Source of the DNA: G965262015 sp965262015
GTDB lineage: Bacteria > Spirochaetota > Leptospiria > Turneriellales > CBDBES01
Direction of reading: 5' to 3'
DNA length: 64,000 nucleotides
Assembly: GCA_965262015.1 (NCBI GenBank)
Contig: OZ253494.1
Location: 248,001 to 312,000 of the forward strand
This document shows positions 43,455 to 53,816 of the stretch, piece after piece; positions within the stretch are counted from its first letter, which is position 1; each line of letters begins with the position of its first letter. Made by a program: the position numbers and the translations under genes. The notes beneath the pieces were generated by a model. It saw only the letters and a list, made by a program, of their open reading frames with translations, did not search any database and had not been told where the DNA came from.

Positions 43455-44969
43455 ATGACAACACGTAAATCTCATGTAGCTTTATTACATTCTTCACTCA
43501 AAACATCTTTTAAGAGTGATACTCCGTTGGATATTGTTGTCGTTAAATTTGTGTTTGCTTTAGAAACAGCAAAAGGCAAAATTAAGAAAACCACCAAATC
43601 TCCTATCTATGTACAGGGTTATCCATATTTTACTGCAAAGCCTAAAGAAATATTACATACGGTAAATGCTATTTATGTTGGGCTAGGCACTAAGAGTTCT
43701 CTAACGGTGTCCTCGTTATCTGAGACCATAGTTTTTACCTGTCAGAAAATAACTAGTCTTTCTAAGGTACAATTTGATCTTACTCCCTTATGCGTAGGGG
43801 AGATTTCCCTAAAAGACCTTGCAAATATATTTGCTAGTGCCTTACATATTGCTTTATATCCCGTTGACTTCTTAAAAAGTGAACCTTCTAAAGAATTTAT
43901 TTTGTTGAAGGAAGTTGTCTTTTTGGTGGATACATCATTTCTTGAGCAGTATAAATCTTATTTTATTTGGTATAGTACACTGTCTCGACATGTTAATGGT
44001 ATGAGGCAACTACAATCTTTGCCAAGCAATTATTATACTCCCGTGATGGCTGTTGAAAGGGCTAGATTGTTAGCTAAGCAGCATCACCTAAAGGTCCAAG
44101 TTTTTACTGAATCTGACTTACGCAAGATGGGTGCTGGTGGTGTTCTAGCTGTTTCTCAAGGTTCTGATAATGAAGGACGTATGATTGTCTTAGAGTATAA
44201 ACCTAAAACACGAAAAAAATTATCCACCTTGGCTCTGGTTGGCAAAGGAGTTACATTTGATACAGGGGGTATATCCATCAAACCAAGCTTGAATATGCAC
44301 GAGATGAAATATGACATGTCGGGTTCTGCCTCTGTTATGCATGCTATATCTGCTATTGCTGAATTAAATTTAGATGTTCATGCCGTTGGTATTGTTGGAA
44401 TGGTTGAGAATATGCCAGGGGGTTCTGCTCTTAAACCTGGTGATGTGTATCAGTCTTTGAAAGGTTTGACTATCGAAGTACAAAACACAGATGCTGAAGG
44501 TCGTTTGGTACTGGGCGATTTATTATATTATGCTGAAAAACAATATAAGCCAGATCTCATTATAGATATAGCTACACTTACAGGGGCTTGTGTAGTGGCA
44601 CTTGGCCCTTTCTATGCAGGTTTATTTGCACGCAATCAGGCTTTGCATAATTTTATGATGGAAGCATCCCAAGATTGTCTTGAGCCAATATGGCCAATGC
44701 CTCTTTCGGATGATTACAAAGAGTTATTAAAATCTAATATCGCTGACTATAATAATATTGGTGGTAGAGGAGGAGGTGCCTCCAGTGCGGCTGCTTTTCT
44801 CTCTCTCTTTACTGAGAAGGAAACTAATTGGGTACATCTTGATATCGCAGGTATTGGGTATACCTCTACTCCATTTCAGTTGTATCCTAGTATAGCAACT
44901 GGATTTGGTGTCAAGCTTTTGACACAAGTAGCTTATCAAATGGCTACATCCAAAAAAAAGTTATTCTAG
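43455..44969 (+). CDS. pepA: Leucyl aminopeptidase (M17)
   Basis: The ~504-residue cytosolic metallopeptidase has the two-metal site: VGKGVTFDTGGISIKPS, KYDMSGSASVMHA and the family signature NTDAEGRLVLGD. It removes N-terminal residues from peptides. I chose the ATG at 43455; an ATG 15 codons upstream is possible but overlaps a likely -10 box. No clear Shine-Dalgarno for either. Confidence 0.93.
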   Translation: MTTRKSHVALLHSSLKTSFKSDTPLDIVVVKFVFALETAKGKIKKTTKSPIYVQGYPYFTAKPKEILHTVNAIYVGLGTKSSLTVSSLSETIVFTCQKITSLSKVQFDLTPLCVGEISLKDLANIFASALHIALYPVDFLKSEPSKEFILLKEVVFLVDTSFLEQYKSYFIWYSTLSRHVNGMRQLQSLPSNYYTPVMAVERARLLAKQHHLKVQVFTESDLRKMGAGGVLAVSQGSDNEGRMIVLEYKPKTRKKLSTLALVGKGVTFDTGGISIKPSLNMHEMKYDMSGSASVMHAISAIAELNLDVHAVGIVGMVENMPGGSALKPGDVYQSLKGLTIEVQNTDAEGRLVLGDLLYYAEKQYKPDLIIDIATLTGACVVALGPFYAGLFARNQALHNFMMEASQDCLEPIWPMPLSDDYKELLKSNIADYNNIGGRGGGASSAAAFLSLFTEKETNWVHLDIAGIGYTSTPFQLYPSIATGFGVKLLTQVAYQMATSKKKLF

Positions 44970-45012
44970 TTTAGTTGTTGATCTTTCTGAGTAAAATGTC
45001 TGAATTCAGCAT

Positions 45013-45930
45013 ATGATGTTTAGTCAATTTTATGTTCGCCCCCTGCGTAATAAACCTGTTCGTCGTATTGCCTTTATTGGTGGCACGGGTATTTATAATA
45101 TAGATAGCCTCTCCATAGAAAAAGAAGTTTACTTTAAAACACCATGGGGCTTTCCTTCAGGTAAAATTGTATTAGGTACATATGATAATGGTACCAATCA
45201 GATTCCTCTCGCATTCTTACCTAGGCATGGTATTGGCCATACTTTCCCACCACATCGTATACCTCAAAGAGCCAATATGGCTGCCCTGAAGATGTTAAAT
45301 GTAGATCGCATTATTGCTTTTTCAGCAGTGGGTTCTTTGAAAGATAAGATTAAGCCCATGGATTTTATTTTACCTGATCAGATTATAGATCATACTCGGC
45401 AAAGAAACAATACTTTTTATGATGAAGATATTACTGTACACATCTCCTTTGGAGAACCATTTGATCCTGTTATAAGAGATGTCTTAGAAAAAGCTATAAA
45501 CTATAGTGCGTTACCTTTACACAAGCAAGAAACATTGATATGTATTGAAGGCCCAGCTTTATCTAGTAGAGCAGAATCTAAATTATATAAATCATGGGGA
45601 GCAGGGATTATCAATATGACTGTGATGCCTGAAGCTAAACTAGCTCGAGAGTTAGAACTGAGCTATCAAGTTGTGTGCATGAGTACTGATTATGACTCTT
45701 GGCGTGAAGAATCTGTCACAACTAGTGTAGAAGAGATTATCCAAGTTATTAAACAAAATTCACATAATGCACAAAAACTTTTAGGTAATATCCTGCCCTT
45801 TTTACCACTCATAGAGCAAGAACCTAATCCTCTACAGGGCAGTATTGCTTCTTCCATTTTAACCAGTATGCCATATCGCTCTAGTAAAACTAGAAAAAAA
45901 TTCAATCAACTTTTCCCTGGTACGTTTTAA
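45013..45930 (+). CDS. S-methyl-5'-thioadenosine phosphorylase-like protein
   Basis: The 305-residue protein of the PNP/MTAP family has RRIAFIGGTGIYNIDSL, the phosphate-binding LPRHGIGHTFPPHRIPQRAN and the late segment GAGIINMTVMPEAKLARELE. MTAP cleaves methylthioadenosine to adenine and methylthioribose-1-phosphate in methionine salvage. A hypoxanthine- or guanosine-preferring relative cannot be excluded. It is followed closely by queG. Confidence 0.87.
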   Translation: MMFSQFYVRPLRNKPVRRIAFIGGTGIYNIDSLSIEKEVYFKTPWGFPSGKIVLGTYDNGTNQIPLAFLPRHGIGHTFPPHRIPQRANMAALKMLNVDRIIAFSAVGSLKDKIKPMDFILPDQIIDHTRQRNNTFYDEDITVHISFGEPFDPVIRDVLEKAINYSALPLHKQETLICIEGPALSSRAESKLYKSWGAGIINMTVMPEAKLARELELSYQVVCMSTDYDSWREESVTTSVEEIIQVIKQNSHNAQKLLGNILPFLPLIEQEPNPLQGSIASSILTSMPYRSSKTRKKFNQLFPGTF

Positions 45931-45959
45931 TGCATCTTTTACATTAGATAGTATACACC

Positions 45960-46961
45960 ATGTGGTTTTCTTTGTCTTCTAAACGTTTTCATATATCTGA
46001 TTTGAGACAACTAGAAAAAACCGCCAGAAACGAAGGCTTTTCCCAAATTGCTTTTTTAAAGATTAGTCAACCAAGTAAGCCTTATAAAAAATTTTATCGT
46101 AATTATTTAAATTATCAATATCATGCAGATATGCAATATCTAGAAAATACAACAGCTAAATATTCTTTATCTTCTTTATGGCCTCATCAAACTAAGCCTG
46201 CCTGTATGATGGTATTATTTTTCCCATATCGTTCTAAACAAGTGGATCAAATACTTAAACAGAGTGATTTTAAAATTGCTCGTTATGCTTGGGGACAAGA
46301 TTACCATAAAATGTTACGTAAGAAATTAAAACGTTTATTAACAGATATCGCAGGTGATACAGAATATCGTATATTAATAGATTCCACCCCTTTCCCCGAG
46401 CGTTATTATGCTAGAAAATCAAATTTAGGTTTTATCGGCAAAAATTCTATGTTAATCAATCCTGTTGAGGGAAGTTATTTTTTCATTGCAACAGTTTTAT
46501 TTGATAAAAAACTACCCAGATTTTATTTTTTTCAGCAAACAAAATCTGCCCCTGTCCAGAGTTTTTCTAATGTTGCACAAGATATACAAGAAGGCTGCAA
46601 GAATTGTAACCTTTGCATCCAATCTTGCCCCACTAAGGCTTTAAAACCTAATGCTATGTTAGATGCACGACTTTGTCTTTCTTACCTTACTATCGAGTCT
46701 AAAGAAATGGACGCACTGGTGGGACATAAACGTACCAAATGGATATTTGGTTGTGATATCTGTCAAATGGTATGCCCCTATAACAGGATAACAGACAAAT
46801 ATACAGAATCTCCTCTACCCGTCCTAGATATTGTACAACATATAGCAGAAAAAGGTATGGCTAATATTGACAATAATTCTCTAAATGGTACAGCTCTTAA
46901 GAGAGCAGGCCATCAAAAATTATCTGCTAGTATACGCTTTTCTGAAGGTAAGATTACCTAA
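45960..46961 (+). CDS. queG: Epoxyqueuosine reductase
   Basis: The 333-residue cobalamin/[4Fe-4S] enzyme performs the last step of queuosine tRNA modification. It has RYAWGQDYHKML, GFIGKNSMLI and two cluster motifs (CKNCNLCIQSCPTKAL and CDICQMVCPYN). The C-terminal HEAT region of long QueG proteins is short here. Its end overlaps the convergent next gene by 8 bp. Confidence 0.93.
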   Translation: MWFSLSSKRFHISDLRQLEKTARNEGFSQIAFLKISQPSKPYKKFYRNYLNYQYHADMQYLENTTAKYSLSSLWPHQTKPACMMVLFFPYRSKQVDQILKQSDFKIARYAWGQDYHKMLRKKLKRLLTDIAGDTEYRILIDSTPFPERYYARKSNLGFIGKNSMLINPVEGSYFFIATVLFDKKLPRFYFFQQTKSAPVQSFSNVAQDIQEGCKNCNLCIQSCPTKALKPNAMLDARLCLSYLTIESKEMDALVGHKRTKWIFGCDICQMVCPYNRITDKYTESPLPVLDIVQHIAEKGMANIDNNSLNGTALKRAGHQKLSASIRFSEGKIT

Positions 46962-49029
46962 TAGACAGTGTATTAAATGTAACACTAGGGCTGGTTACTC
47001 TATTATCATTTTGCACTTGAATTTTGATGGTATATGTTCCCACTTGAAATTTATTTAGTTCCTGCTGTATGTCGGTATTCCTCTGGATAGGAATAATATA
47101 TTTTTTTAAAACATGATGAGTTGTATTATCTAGTAGCGTAATAATAAAGCGACCTTTTATATAGTCATTATATGAAAATAGCACCCTGCAGCTTCTAGGG
47201 GATTGTTTATATACTCTTATATTTTCAATGGGCAAAACAGACTGATGATACTTGAATTGGATAGATAAATGTGTAGAAGGCTTGCTTGTTAGATTATTTC
47301 TAGTTTTTGCCAGAACGAAATAGGTATAAGTTTCCCCAGGGATGGCTGTATGATCTACGTAATGTCTTTCCGTACCAGATAAAGAAATCAGTTTATAGTA
47401 TGATGAGTGACTTGCTCTTTTTTGCGTAACTGTTTTACTTTTTATATTATTTCTATATATTTCAAAAGTATGTGCATGATAGTTCATCATTATTTTCCAC
47501 TCCATGTATACACCATTGGGTTCTTGGCTAAGATAAAATTGTATAGGTCGAGGTGGATTATCCCCATTAATAGGTTGCGTACATTTAGATGGACTAGGTT
47601 GTGAAACTTGCCCACTAGGCTGTAAAGCTTGTATGCGATAGCAGTATATATAATGATGATTCAGCTTGGTATCCATGTAACGACGACTTTTATTCATCTC
47701 TGCTATTTTCTCAAAATTTTTTTGATGTCCTATACTTCTAAATATTTCATATCTCACCTTATGGTTAGAAGTTGTTGCAGAAGCAGTAATTTGTATGGCA
47801 TTTGGGAAAGCTTGAATTTTAATGATATGTATTCTTGGTGGTTTAATAGATTTAGGTATGTGAAATTTTTTTGATAATTGTGTAGGCAACTCTTTGCTAG
47901 GTTTTACAACAGCACGAATCTGATACCAGTACGTTTGATTACTTTTCAGTATACTGGGATCTTTGTATGACATTAGTAAGGGATTGATCGGTATTGTATT
48001 AATTTTACGATATTTACCTTGTAGATTGCTAGCGCGATAGATATTCAGATATTGAATATGTGGCTGATGCTTTTTTATTTGCCAATGTACAATAGCTTGT
48101 TGGCTGTTTTGGGCTTGTTCTATTTTTGTAATTATTGGTGATATTACTTCTCTTACAGGTAACACTTGAAACTCCATTATCTCAGAGAAAGCGGATTCTT
48201 GGTGATGCCAAAATACAGAAGTAATTTTTACAAAGTAGGTTTGGTGTGTAGACAGATCCATTAATTTATAATGCAGATAGCCCTTTCCAGTGGTTTTATG
48301 TGGAATCCGTTTTTTATTAAGTGATTGTGTTTGGAAAGCCGTGACTAGTTGTTTATTATGTTTCTTAAATATTTTATTATCATCTGAAAGATAAACGTTG
48401 TATCCAATTACTCCTGTATTATGATGGATTTTCCATTGAATCTCAGTGTGATGTGCATAGTTATGGTGTTTAATATGTGTGGGTTGGGGTATACGGATAT
48501 ATGTTTGCAGATGGATAATATTTGTTTTTGCTTGCTCCACCAGTTTATTGTTCCAGTAACTACGAATTATGTAACGCCTACTATTATTTTTGTGTTCTGG
48601 CTTTGTGATGTGTATAGTAGTGTGGGTGGCTAGAATCTGGCTAAGCCGTTTATCATAAATAGATAATACGGAAAAAATAGCATCAGGAGAATGAATCGAT
48701 TTTTGACAAAACTCTAGATCTGAGATTATTTTATTATTATGACTTTGTCCTGATGCCTCTTTCTTGTACGCCTGGTAGTCTTTTCCTAATATCATTTGAA
48801 TCGTGGCAACATCTGAAATAGAATATAGTGTTTTAATTAACGTGATCTTTTTATTTTCTAATACGTATATTTTATATTGATTAGCCAACTTTTTAGGAAA
48901 CCACTTTAAATAAATCTTACTAGAGGTCTTGTCTGGATAAGCTATGCCACGTATCTGCATAGCTTGTAGAGAATACGTACTAAAAGAAATAATTAAACTA
49001 ATAAAAATATACCATTGCACTGTTATCAT
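46954..49029 (-). CDS. Secreted fibronectin-III-like repeat protein
   Basis: The 691-residue protein has an N-terminal signal peptide (MITVQWYIFISLIISFSTYS) and then several ~90-100-residue units with the FN3 pattern (IYLKWFPKKL; VYMEWKIMMNYHAHTFEIYR; YRIQALQPSGQVSQPSPSK; YTYFVLAKTRNNLTSKPST). No enzyme domain is seen. It is probably an exported scaffold or surface protein. It is basic and rich in His and Gln. Assignment to FN3 is by pattern only. Confidence 0.7.
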   Translation of the reverse strand: MITVQWYIFISLIISFSTYSLQAMQIRGIAYPDKTSSKIYLKWFPKKLANQYKIYVLENKKITLIKTLYSISDVATIQMILGKDYQAYKKEASGQSHNNKIISDLEFCQKSIHSPDAIFSVLSIYDKRLSQILATHTTIHITKPEHKNNSRRYIIRSYWNNKLVEQAKTNIIHLQTYIRIPQPTHIKHHNYAHHTEIQWKIHHNTGVIGYNVYLSDDNKIFKKHNKQLVTAFQTQSLNKKRIPHKTTGKGYLHYKLMDLSTHQTYFVKITSVFWHHQESAFSEIMEFQVLPVREVISPIITKIEQAQNSQQAIVHWQIKKHQPHIQYLNIYRASNLQGKYRKINTIPINPLLMSYKDPSILKSNQTYWYQIRAVVKPSKELPTQLSKKFHIPKSIKPPRIHIIKIQAFPNAIQITASATTSNHKVRYEIFRSIGHQKNFEKIAEMNKSRRYMDTKLNHHYIYCYRIQALQPSGQVSQPSPSKCTQPINGDNPPRPIQFYLSQEPNGVYMEWKIMMNYHAHTFEIYRNNIKSKTVTQKRASHSSYYKLISLSGTERHYVDHTAIPGETYTYFVLAKTRNNLTSKPSTHLSIQFKYHQSVLPIENIRVYKQSPRSCRVLFSYNDYIKGRFIITLLDNTTHHVLKKYIIPIQRNTDIQQELNKFQVGTYTIKIQVQNDNRVTSPSVTFNTLSIR

Positions 49030-49213
49030 ATATTCATGGTAAACCCTACCAAATTAGGTTATAATTCGACCGTATTATTAGATTAGTAAGCTTAGTAAAT
49101 TTAGGATAGGAAGTAGCAGGAGATACTCCAGGCGTTTGTAAAACTGCCGTATATCTATGTAAAGTATATTTTTTGTTTGACGTCCTGTAAATATACTTAG
49201 AATCTCGTATCCT

Positions 49214-50371
49214 ATGAAGATACATGAGTATCAAGCTAAGGGTATACTGAAACGATACAATATACCTGTCCCCTTAGGTTATGATCTTGATGATTTGAGT
49301 GAAGTAGAAAATATTTATGCAAAAATCAACCAAAAAACAGTAGTTATTAAAGCACAAATTCATGCTGGTGGTAGGGGTAAGGGAGGAGGGGTTAAGATAG
49401 CTCATTCAGCACAAGAAGTTAAAGAATGTGCCAGTGATATTATGGGGATGCAGTTGGTAACACACCAAACGGATGCACAGGGTCAAAAAGTTAGACGTTT
49501 ACTCATCGAAGAAGGTAGCGACATACAAAAGGAATATTACATAGGAATTACCTTAGATCGATCCAAGTCAATGCCTGTTATGATAGTGTCCACTGAAGGT
49601 GGAATGTCTATCGAAGAGGTGGCGGCTAAAGATCCCAGTAAAATTATTAAAGTTCATATTGATCCTAATTTTGGCTTACAAGCATGGCAGGCTTCTTTCT
49701 TGGCTTATGCTCTATGTCTCGAAGCTGATTTAATTAAACCCGCAAAAAAAATTTTTATGGCTCTTTGGAAAGTGTATGATCAAGAAGATTGTTCACTAAT
49801 AGAGATTAATCCATTGGTTACAACCAAAGATAGAAAAATTATAGCATTAGACGGTAAAATCAATTTTGATGACAATGCTCTGTATCGTCATTCAGAAATA
49901 GCTACTTTGCGTGATATTTATGAAGAAGATGAATTAGAGGTAGAGGCACATAAATATAATCTGAACTATATTCGCTTACATGGTAATGTTGGTTGTATGG
50001 TGAATGGTGCTGGTCTTGCGATGGCCACAATGGATATTATTCAGTATGCAGGTGCTTTTCCAGCAAATTTCTTGGATGTTGGTGGTTCTGCTAATGTAGA
50101 AACAGTTACCAATGGTTTTAAAATTATTTTGTCAGATAAAAATGTTAAAGCAATCTTTGTTAATATTTTTGGTGGGATTGTTAGGTGTGATCGCATTGCA
50201 AATGGTATTATTGAGGCGGCCCGTAATGTTAAAATTGAGGTGCCTCTTGTGGTACGGCTTGCAGGAACAAATGCTGAGATGGCTACTAAGATATTACAAA
50301 AAAGTGGATTGGATATTAATGTTGCGTCTTCTATACAAGAGGGTTCAGAGAAAATTGTGAGTTTATTGTAA
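49214..50371 (+). CDS. sucC: Succinyl-CoA synthetase beta subunit
   Basis: The 385-residue ATP-grasp protein has MKIHEYQAKGILKRYNIPVP, KAQIHAGGRGKGGGVK, EINPLV and GGIVRCDRIANGI. With SucD it makes succinate and ATP or GTP from succinyl-CoA. Two bases separate it from sucD. No other TCA cycle gene is near. Confidence 0.97.
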   Translation: MKIHEYQAKGILKRYNIPVPLGYDLDDLSEVENIYAKINQKTVVIKAQIHAGGRGKGGGVKIAHSAQEVKECASDIMGMQLVTHQTDAQGQKVRRLLIEEGSDIQKEYYIGITLDRSKSMPVMIVSTEGGMSIEEVAAKDPSKIIKVHIDPNFGLQAWQASFLAYALCLEADLIKPAKKIFMALWKVYDQEDCSLIEINPLVTTKDRKIIALDGKINFDDNALYRHSEIATLRDIYEEDELEVEAHKYNLNYIRLHGNVGCMVNGAGLAMATMDIIQYAGAFPANFLDVGGSANVETVTNGFKIILSDKNVKAIFVNIFGGIVRCDRIANGIIEAARNVKIEVPLVVRLAGTNAEMATKILQKSGLDINVASSIQEGSEKIVSLL

Positions 50372-50373
50372 AC

Positions 50374-51249
50374 ATGGCTATTTTATTAAAAGAAGACACA
50401 AAAATTATAGTACAAGGCATTACAGGCCGTGAAGGTGCATTTCACACCGATACGATGTTGGAATATGGTACAAAGATTGTTGGGGGTGTTACGCCAGGAA
50501 AAGGTGGACAAAAAACTGATTCAGGTGTATCTATTTTTAATAGTATGTATGAAGCGGTGGATTGTACCCAAGCCAGTGCCAGCATTATTTTTGTGCCACC
50601 ATCTTTTGCAGCTGATGCTATTAGTGAAGCAATTATTGCTGGTATCAAATTAGTTGTTTGTATTACTGAAGGTATACCTGTAAAGGACATGCAGAAGATA
50701 GTACCACTCTTGAATAGTTCAGATACTACCTTGATTGGTCCTAATTGCCCAGGTATCATTACGCCTGGTGTTGGTAAGATGGGTATTATGCCTGGTTTTA
50801 TTCATCAAGCAGGTGATATTGGGGTTGTCTCTCGTTCCGGTACTTTGACGTATGAAGCTGTTTTTCAATTGTCGCAACATGGTTTGGGGCAAAGTACAGC
50901 AGTTGGTATTGGTGGAGATCCGATTATTGGCTTATCGCATACGGATGCTGTATGTTTGTTTAATGAAGACGAAGCTACTAAGGGTATTATTATGATTGGT
51001 GAAATTGGTGGTGATGCAGAAGAAAAGGCTTCTGCTTACATCAAAAAAAATGTTAAGAAGCCTGTCGTGGGCTTTATCGCTGGTCAAACAGCTCCTCCTG
51101 GAAAACGTATGGGGCATGCAGGTGCAATTGTTTCTCAGGGTAGTGGTACAGCTACAGCAAAAATGGATGCCATGCGGGAAGCGGGTGTGCATGTATGTGC
51201 TTCAGTAGCGGAGATTGGTGCTAATATGAAGGAAGCCTTGTCTGCTTAA
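50374..51249 (+). CDS. sucD: Succinyl-CoA synthetase alpha subunit
   Basis: The 291-residue subunit has the CoA-binding ITGREGAFHTDTMLEYG, GPNCPGIITPG and the phosphohistidine segment around GKRMGHAGAIVSQGSGTA, where the active-site His lies. It pairs with the upstream sucC. Confidence 0.97.
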   Translation: MAILLKEDTKIIVQGITGREGAFHTDTMLEYGTKIVGGVTPGKGGQKTDSGVSIFNSMYEAVDCTQASASIIFVPPSFAADAISEAIIAGIKLVVCITEGIPVKDMQKIVPLLNSSDTTLIGPNCPGIITPGVGKMGIMPGFIHQAGDIGVVSRSGTLTYEAVFQLSQHGLGQSTAVGIGGDPIIGLSHTDAVCLFNEDEATKGIIMIGEIGGDAEEKASAYIKKNVKKPVVGFIAGQTAPPGKRMGHAGAIVSQGSGTATAKMDAMREAGVHVCASVAEIGANMKEALSA

Positions 51250-51258
51250 TTTTGGATT

Positions 51259-52863
51259 ATGAAAAAAAAATTTATTGCTAATCTCTCTGAATTAAAAGAG
51301 CGAACTCCAACACATGCCTTGGTCCACAATGTAGACCTAGTTATCATGAAAGATAAAAATCATATATCCGTTTTATATGGTCGTTGTCTCCACAGAGGGG
51401 CTTTGTTGGCAGATGGCTTCATGAAAGGTAAAGATTTAATCTGTCCACTGCATGGATGGGATTATCGTTTTGAAACAGGGATTAGTGCTTATAATCCTAA
51501 AGAGAGTTTAAAAAAATTCTCTTATACTATTGATAGCAATGAAATTTTTGTAGATGAAGATGAAATAGCTGAATGGGAAAAATACAATCCACAGCCTTAT
51601 GATAGGGAATCTTATTTAGGCAATTATCAAGACATCCATGGAGATGATGCTGAACCTTATAGACATGAAATCCAATCTTTGAGTGATGCCCGCTTGGAAA
51701 CGGGTGGCCATGGCCCTATGGTGGCTATGGGAGTGGAGTTAACTACATTACCCAGATGGGATGATATACAGGTACAAACAGCACAACTACACAAAATGCC
51801 TTTGTTAGATGGCAGTGAAGTTTCTACTCGTTTAATTATTGGTCCAAAGGCACAAAAACCTCTTATTCTATCAATGCCTATTTTTGTTTCAGATATGAGC
51901 TTTGGCTCTCTTTCAGAAGAAGCTAAAATTAGTTTGGCAAGAGGTGCAGAATTAGCTGGTACAGGGATTTGTTCTGGTGAGGGAGGGATGTTGCCAGAAG
52001 AACAGATAGAAAATACACATTATTTTTATGAGATGGGTTCAGGTCAGTTTGGTTTTTCTATGGAGAAGCTTAATAAAGTACAAGCTTTTCATTTTAAAGC
52101 CGGACAGGCAGCTAAAACAGGCACAGGGGGCCATTTACCTGCCGCAAAGAACAAGGGTAAAATATCACAGGTTAGAGGTGTTGAAGAAGGGACTATGGTT
52201 GTTTCACCCTCACGATTTAAAGACCTGAGTACGCCTAAAGACTTTAGGGATCTAGCTAACGAGATACGTCGTTTTACAGGTGGTATACCAGTTGGATTTA
52301 AAATTTCTGCTAATCACATTGAAGAGAGTATTGATTTTTCTATAAAATCTAGTGCTGATTACATTATTCTGGATGGAAGAGGGGGAGCTACTGGTGCTGC
52401 ACCTGCATTATTTCGTAACCATATATCTATACCAACGATACCTGCTTTGGCACGTGCACGTAAATACCTTGATAAAATTAAGAATAGGCATACTACATTG
52501 ATTGTAACAGGTGGCCTAAGAACCCCAGCAGACTTTTTTAAGGCTCTTTGTTTAGGGGCTGATGGTATCGCAATTGCTAATTCAGCTTTGCAGGCTATTG
52601 GTTGCCAGGCTATGCGTGCTTGCCATACAGATAATTGCCCTGTAGGGATTGCCACCCAAAAACCTGAGCTAAGGAAAAGGCTAGATATTGAACGCTCAGC
52701 TCGCAATCTTGCCAATTTCCTAAACAACTCTGTTCATCTCATGGAGACTCTTTCGCGTGCTTGTGGCCATAACTCTTTTGCTAAACTCAGTCCAAACGAT
52801 CTGACTACAATGAAATACGAATTAAGCAAACTTACTGGTATCAAGTATGCTGGCGTATCTTAA
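51259..52863 (+). CDS. Rieske-domain/glutamate synthase (FMN) fusion protein
   Basis: The 534-residue protein has an N-terminal Rieske [2Fe-2S] domain (C43/H45 in GRCLHRGA and C62/H65 in CPLHGWDY) joined to the FMN-binding domain of glutamate synthase large subunit (SDMSFGSLSEEAKI; KAGQAAKTGTGGHLPAAKNK; ILDGRGGATGAAPA; GADGIAIANSALQAIGCQ; CPVGIATQKPELRKR). It has no amidotransferase domain. Fusions of this type are known, often of uncertain substrate, and may be redox-linked glutamate synthase relatives. It follows sucD by 9 bp. Confidence 0.88.
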   Translation: MKKKFIANLSELKERTPTHALVHNVDLVIMKDKNHISVLYGRCLHRGALLADGFMKGKDLICPLHGWDYRFETGISAYNPKESLKKFSYTIDSNEIFVDEDEIAEWEKYNPQPYDRESYLGNYQDIHGDDAEPYRHEIQSLSDARLETGGHGPMVAMGVELTTLPRWDDIQVQTAQLHKMPLLDGSEVSTRLIIGPKAQKPLILSMPIFVSDMSFGSLSEEAKISLARGAELAGTGICSGEGGMLPEEQIENTHYFYEMGSGQFGFSMEKLNKVQAFHFKAGQAAKTGTGGHLPAAKNKGKISQVRGVEEGTMVVSPSRFKDLSTPKDFRDLANEIRRFTGGIPVGFKISANHIEESIDFSIKSSADYIILDGRGGATGAAPALFRNHISIPTIPALARARKYLDKIKNRHTTLIVTGGLRTPADFFKALCLGADGIAIANSALQAIGCQAMRACHTDNCPVGIATQKPELRKRLDIERSARNLANFLNNSVHLMETLSRACGHNSFAKLSPNDLTTMKYELSKLTGIKYAGVS

Positions 52864-52908
52864 TATTATTTTTTTGTTTTTAGAAGTAGCTTATTTATTA
52901 CTTATTAC

Positions 52909-53697
52909 TTACTTTTTTATGTAAATATCTTTTCCCGTTTTTTTCATTCTCTTGAATAGTTGCAAGTATTTTGTATCAAATTTAGTACCTATGTCATAGA
53001 GAGCCTCGTCAACGTTTGCATTATCTAGATTTGCACCACTTAGTTTACACCATCTAAGATCCGCTTTCTGTAAATTAGTATTTGCTAGATTAGCATTGTT
53101 CAGAAAAGAACCACGTAAACGGACACCACATAAATTTGCACCCTCTAAGCTAGTGTTCTGTAGAGATGAGTTACTTAAATCTGCACCTGAAAAGTCCACT
53201 CCATGAAAATTTTGGTTCTCAAGAAGTGTATACCGAAGGTTTGCTTCCCGTAAATGTCCTTGTTGCTTAAGTTGCTCTGTTACATCTGATAACATAATTT
53301 GCTCTTCTTGACGTATACCAGTATCATTTATATGATCTAATACTGCTTTTTGCATGGCTTCTGATGCTGTTTCAGGGTAGGTTTTTCGCATAGGAGGGAA
53401 TTGAAATAAAGATTCAATATCCGCTGAGGTAATATTTACAGCTTGCCCAAGAGTTTTGCCTTTTACCCATTCAGTTGCCATCTCTAAAGCTGTTACACCA
53501 AACCCACATCCCGTTGTGGTATATGTACAGTCCGTAATGACTGCATTATTCTCTTTAGAATCATCTTCTACTTTAATGTATATTCTATATCCATCACCAC
53601 AACCAGCATTTCTGTAGAGTGACATAACCGAGGGGAACATCATTTCCCGATAATTAAGTTTACTATCATTAATCTTCTTAAATTTATCAAAATTCAC
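52909..53697 (-). CDS. IscU/NifU-like domain fused to pentapeptide repeats
   Basis: Residues ~1-120 resemble an Fe-S scaffold of the IscU/NifU-N type: NAGCGDGYRIYIKV (C33, with the conserved Asp) and TTTGCGFGVTALEMATEWVK (C64), then FPPMRKTYPETASEA where the third ligand Cys and its His are replaced (T106, Y107). Residues ~155-235 are pentapeptide repeats (FSGADLSNSSLQNTSLEGAN; LANTNLQKADLRW), a right-handed beta-helix. The fusion is unusual. A cysteine desulfurase gene lies ~1.3 kb away on the other strand. Activity as a scaffold is uncertain. Confidence 0.75.
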   Translation of the reverse strand: MNFDKFKKINDSKLNYREMMFPSVMSLYRNAGCGDGYRIYIKVEDDSKENNAVITDCTYTTTGCGFGVTALEMATEWVKGKTLGQAVNITSADIESLFQFPPMRKTYPETASEAMQKAVLDHINDTGIRQEEQIMLSDVTEQLKQQGHLREANLRYTLLENQNFHGVDFSGADLSNSSLQNTSLEGANLCGVRLRGSFLNNANLANTNLQKADLRWCKLSGANLDNANVDEALYDIGTKFDTKYLQLFKRMKKTGKDIYIKK

Positions 53698-53816
53698 GGT
53701 GTCTTATATCAATTAAATGTTCTATAAGTCGAGTATTTTACTGTTTACATTGAAAATAGTTTATGTAAGTTTAAAAGAATTGACATTTAACATACCAACA
53801 GAGTTGGATATGTGTT

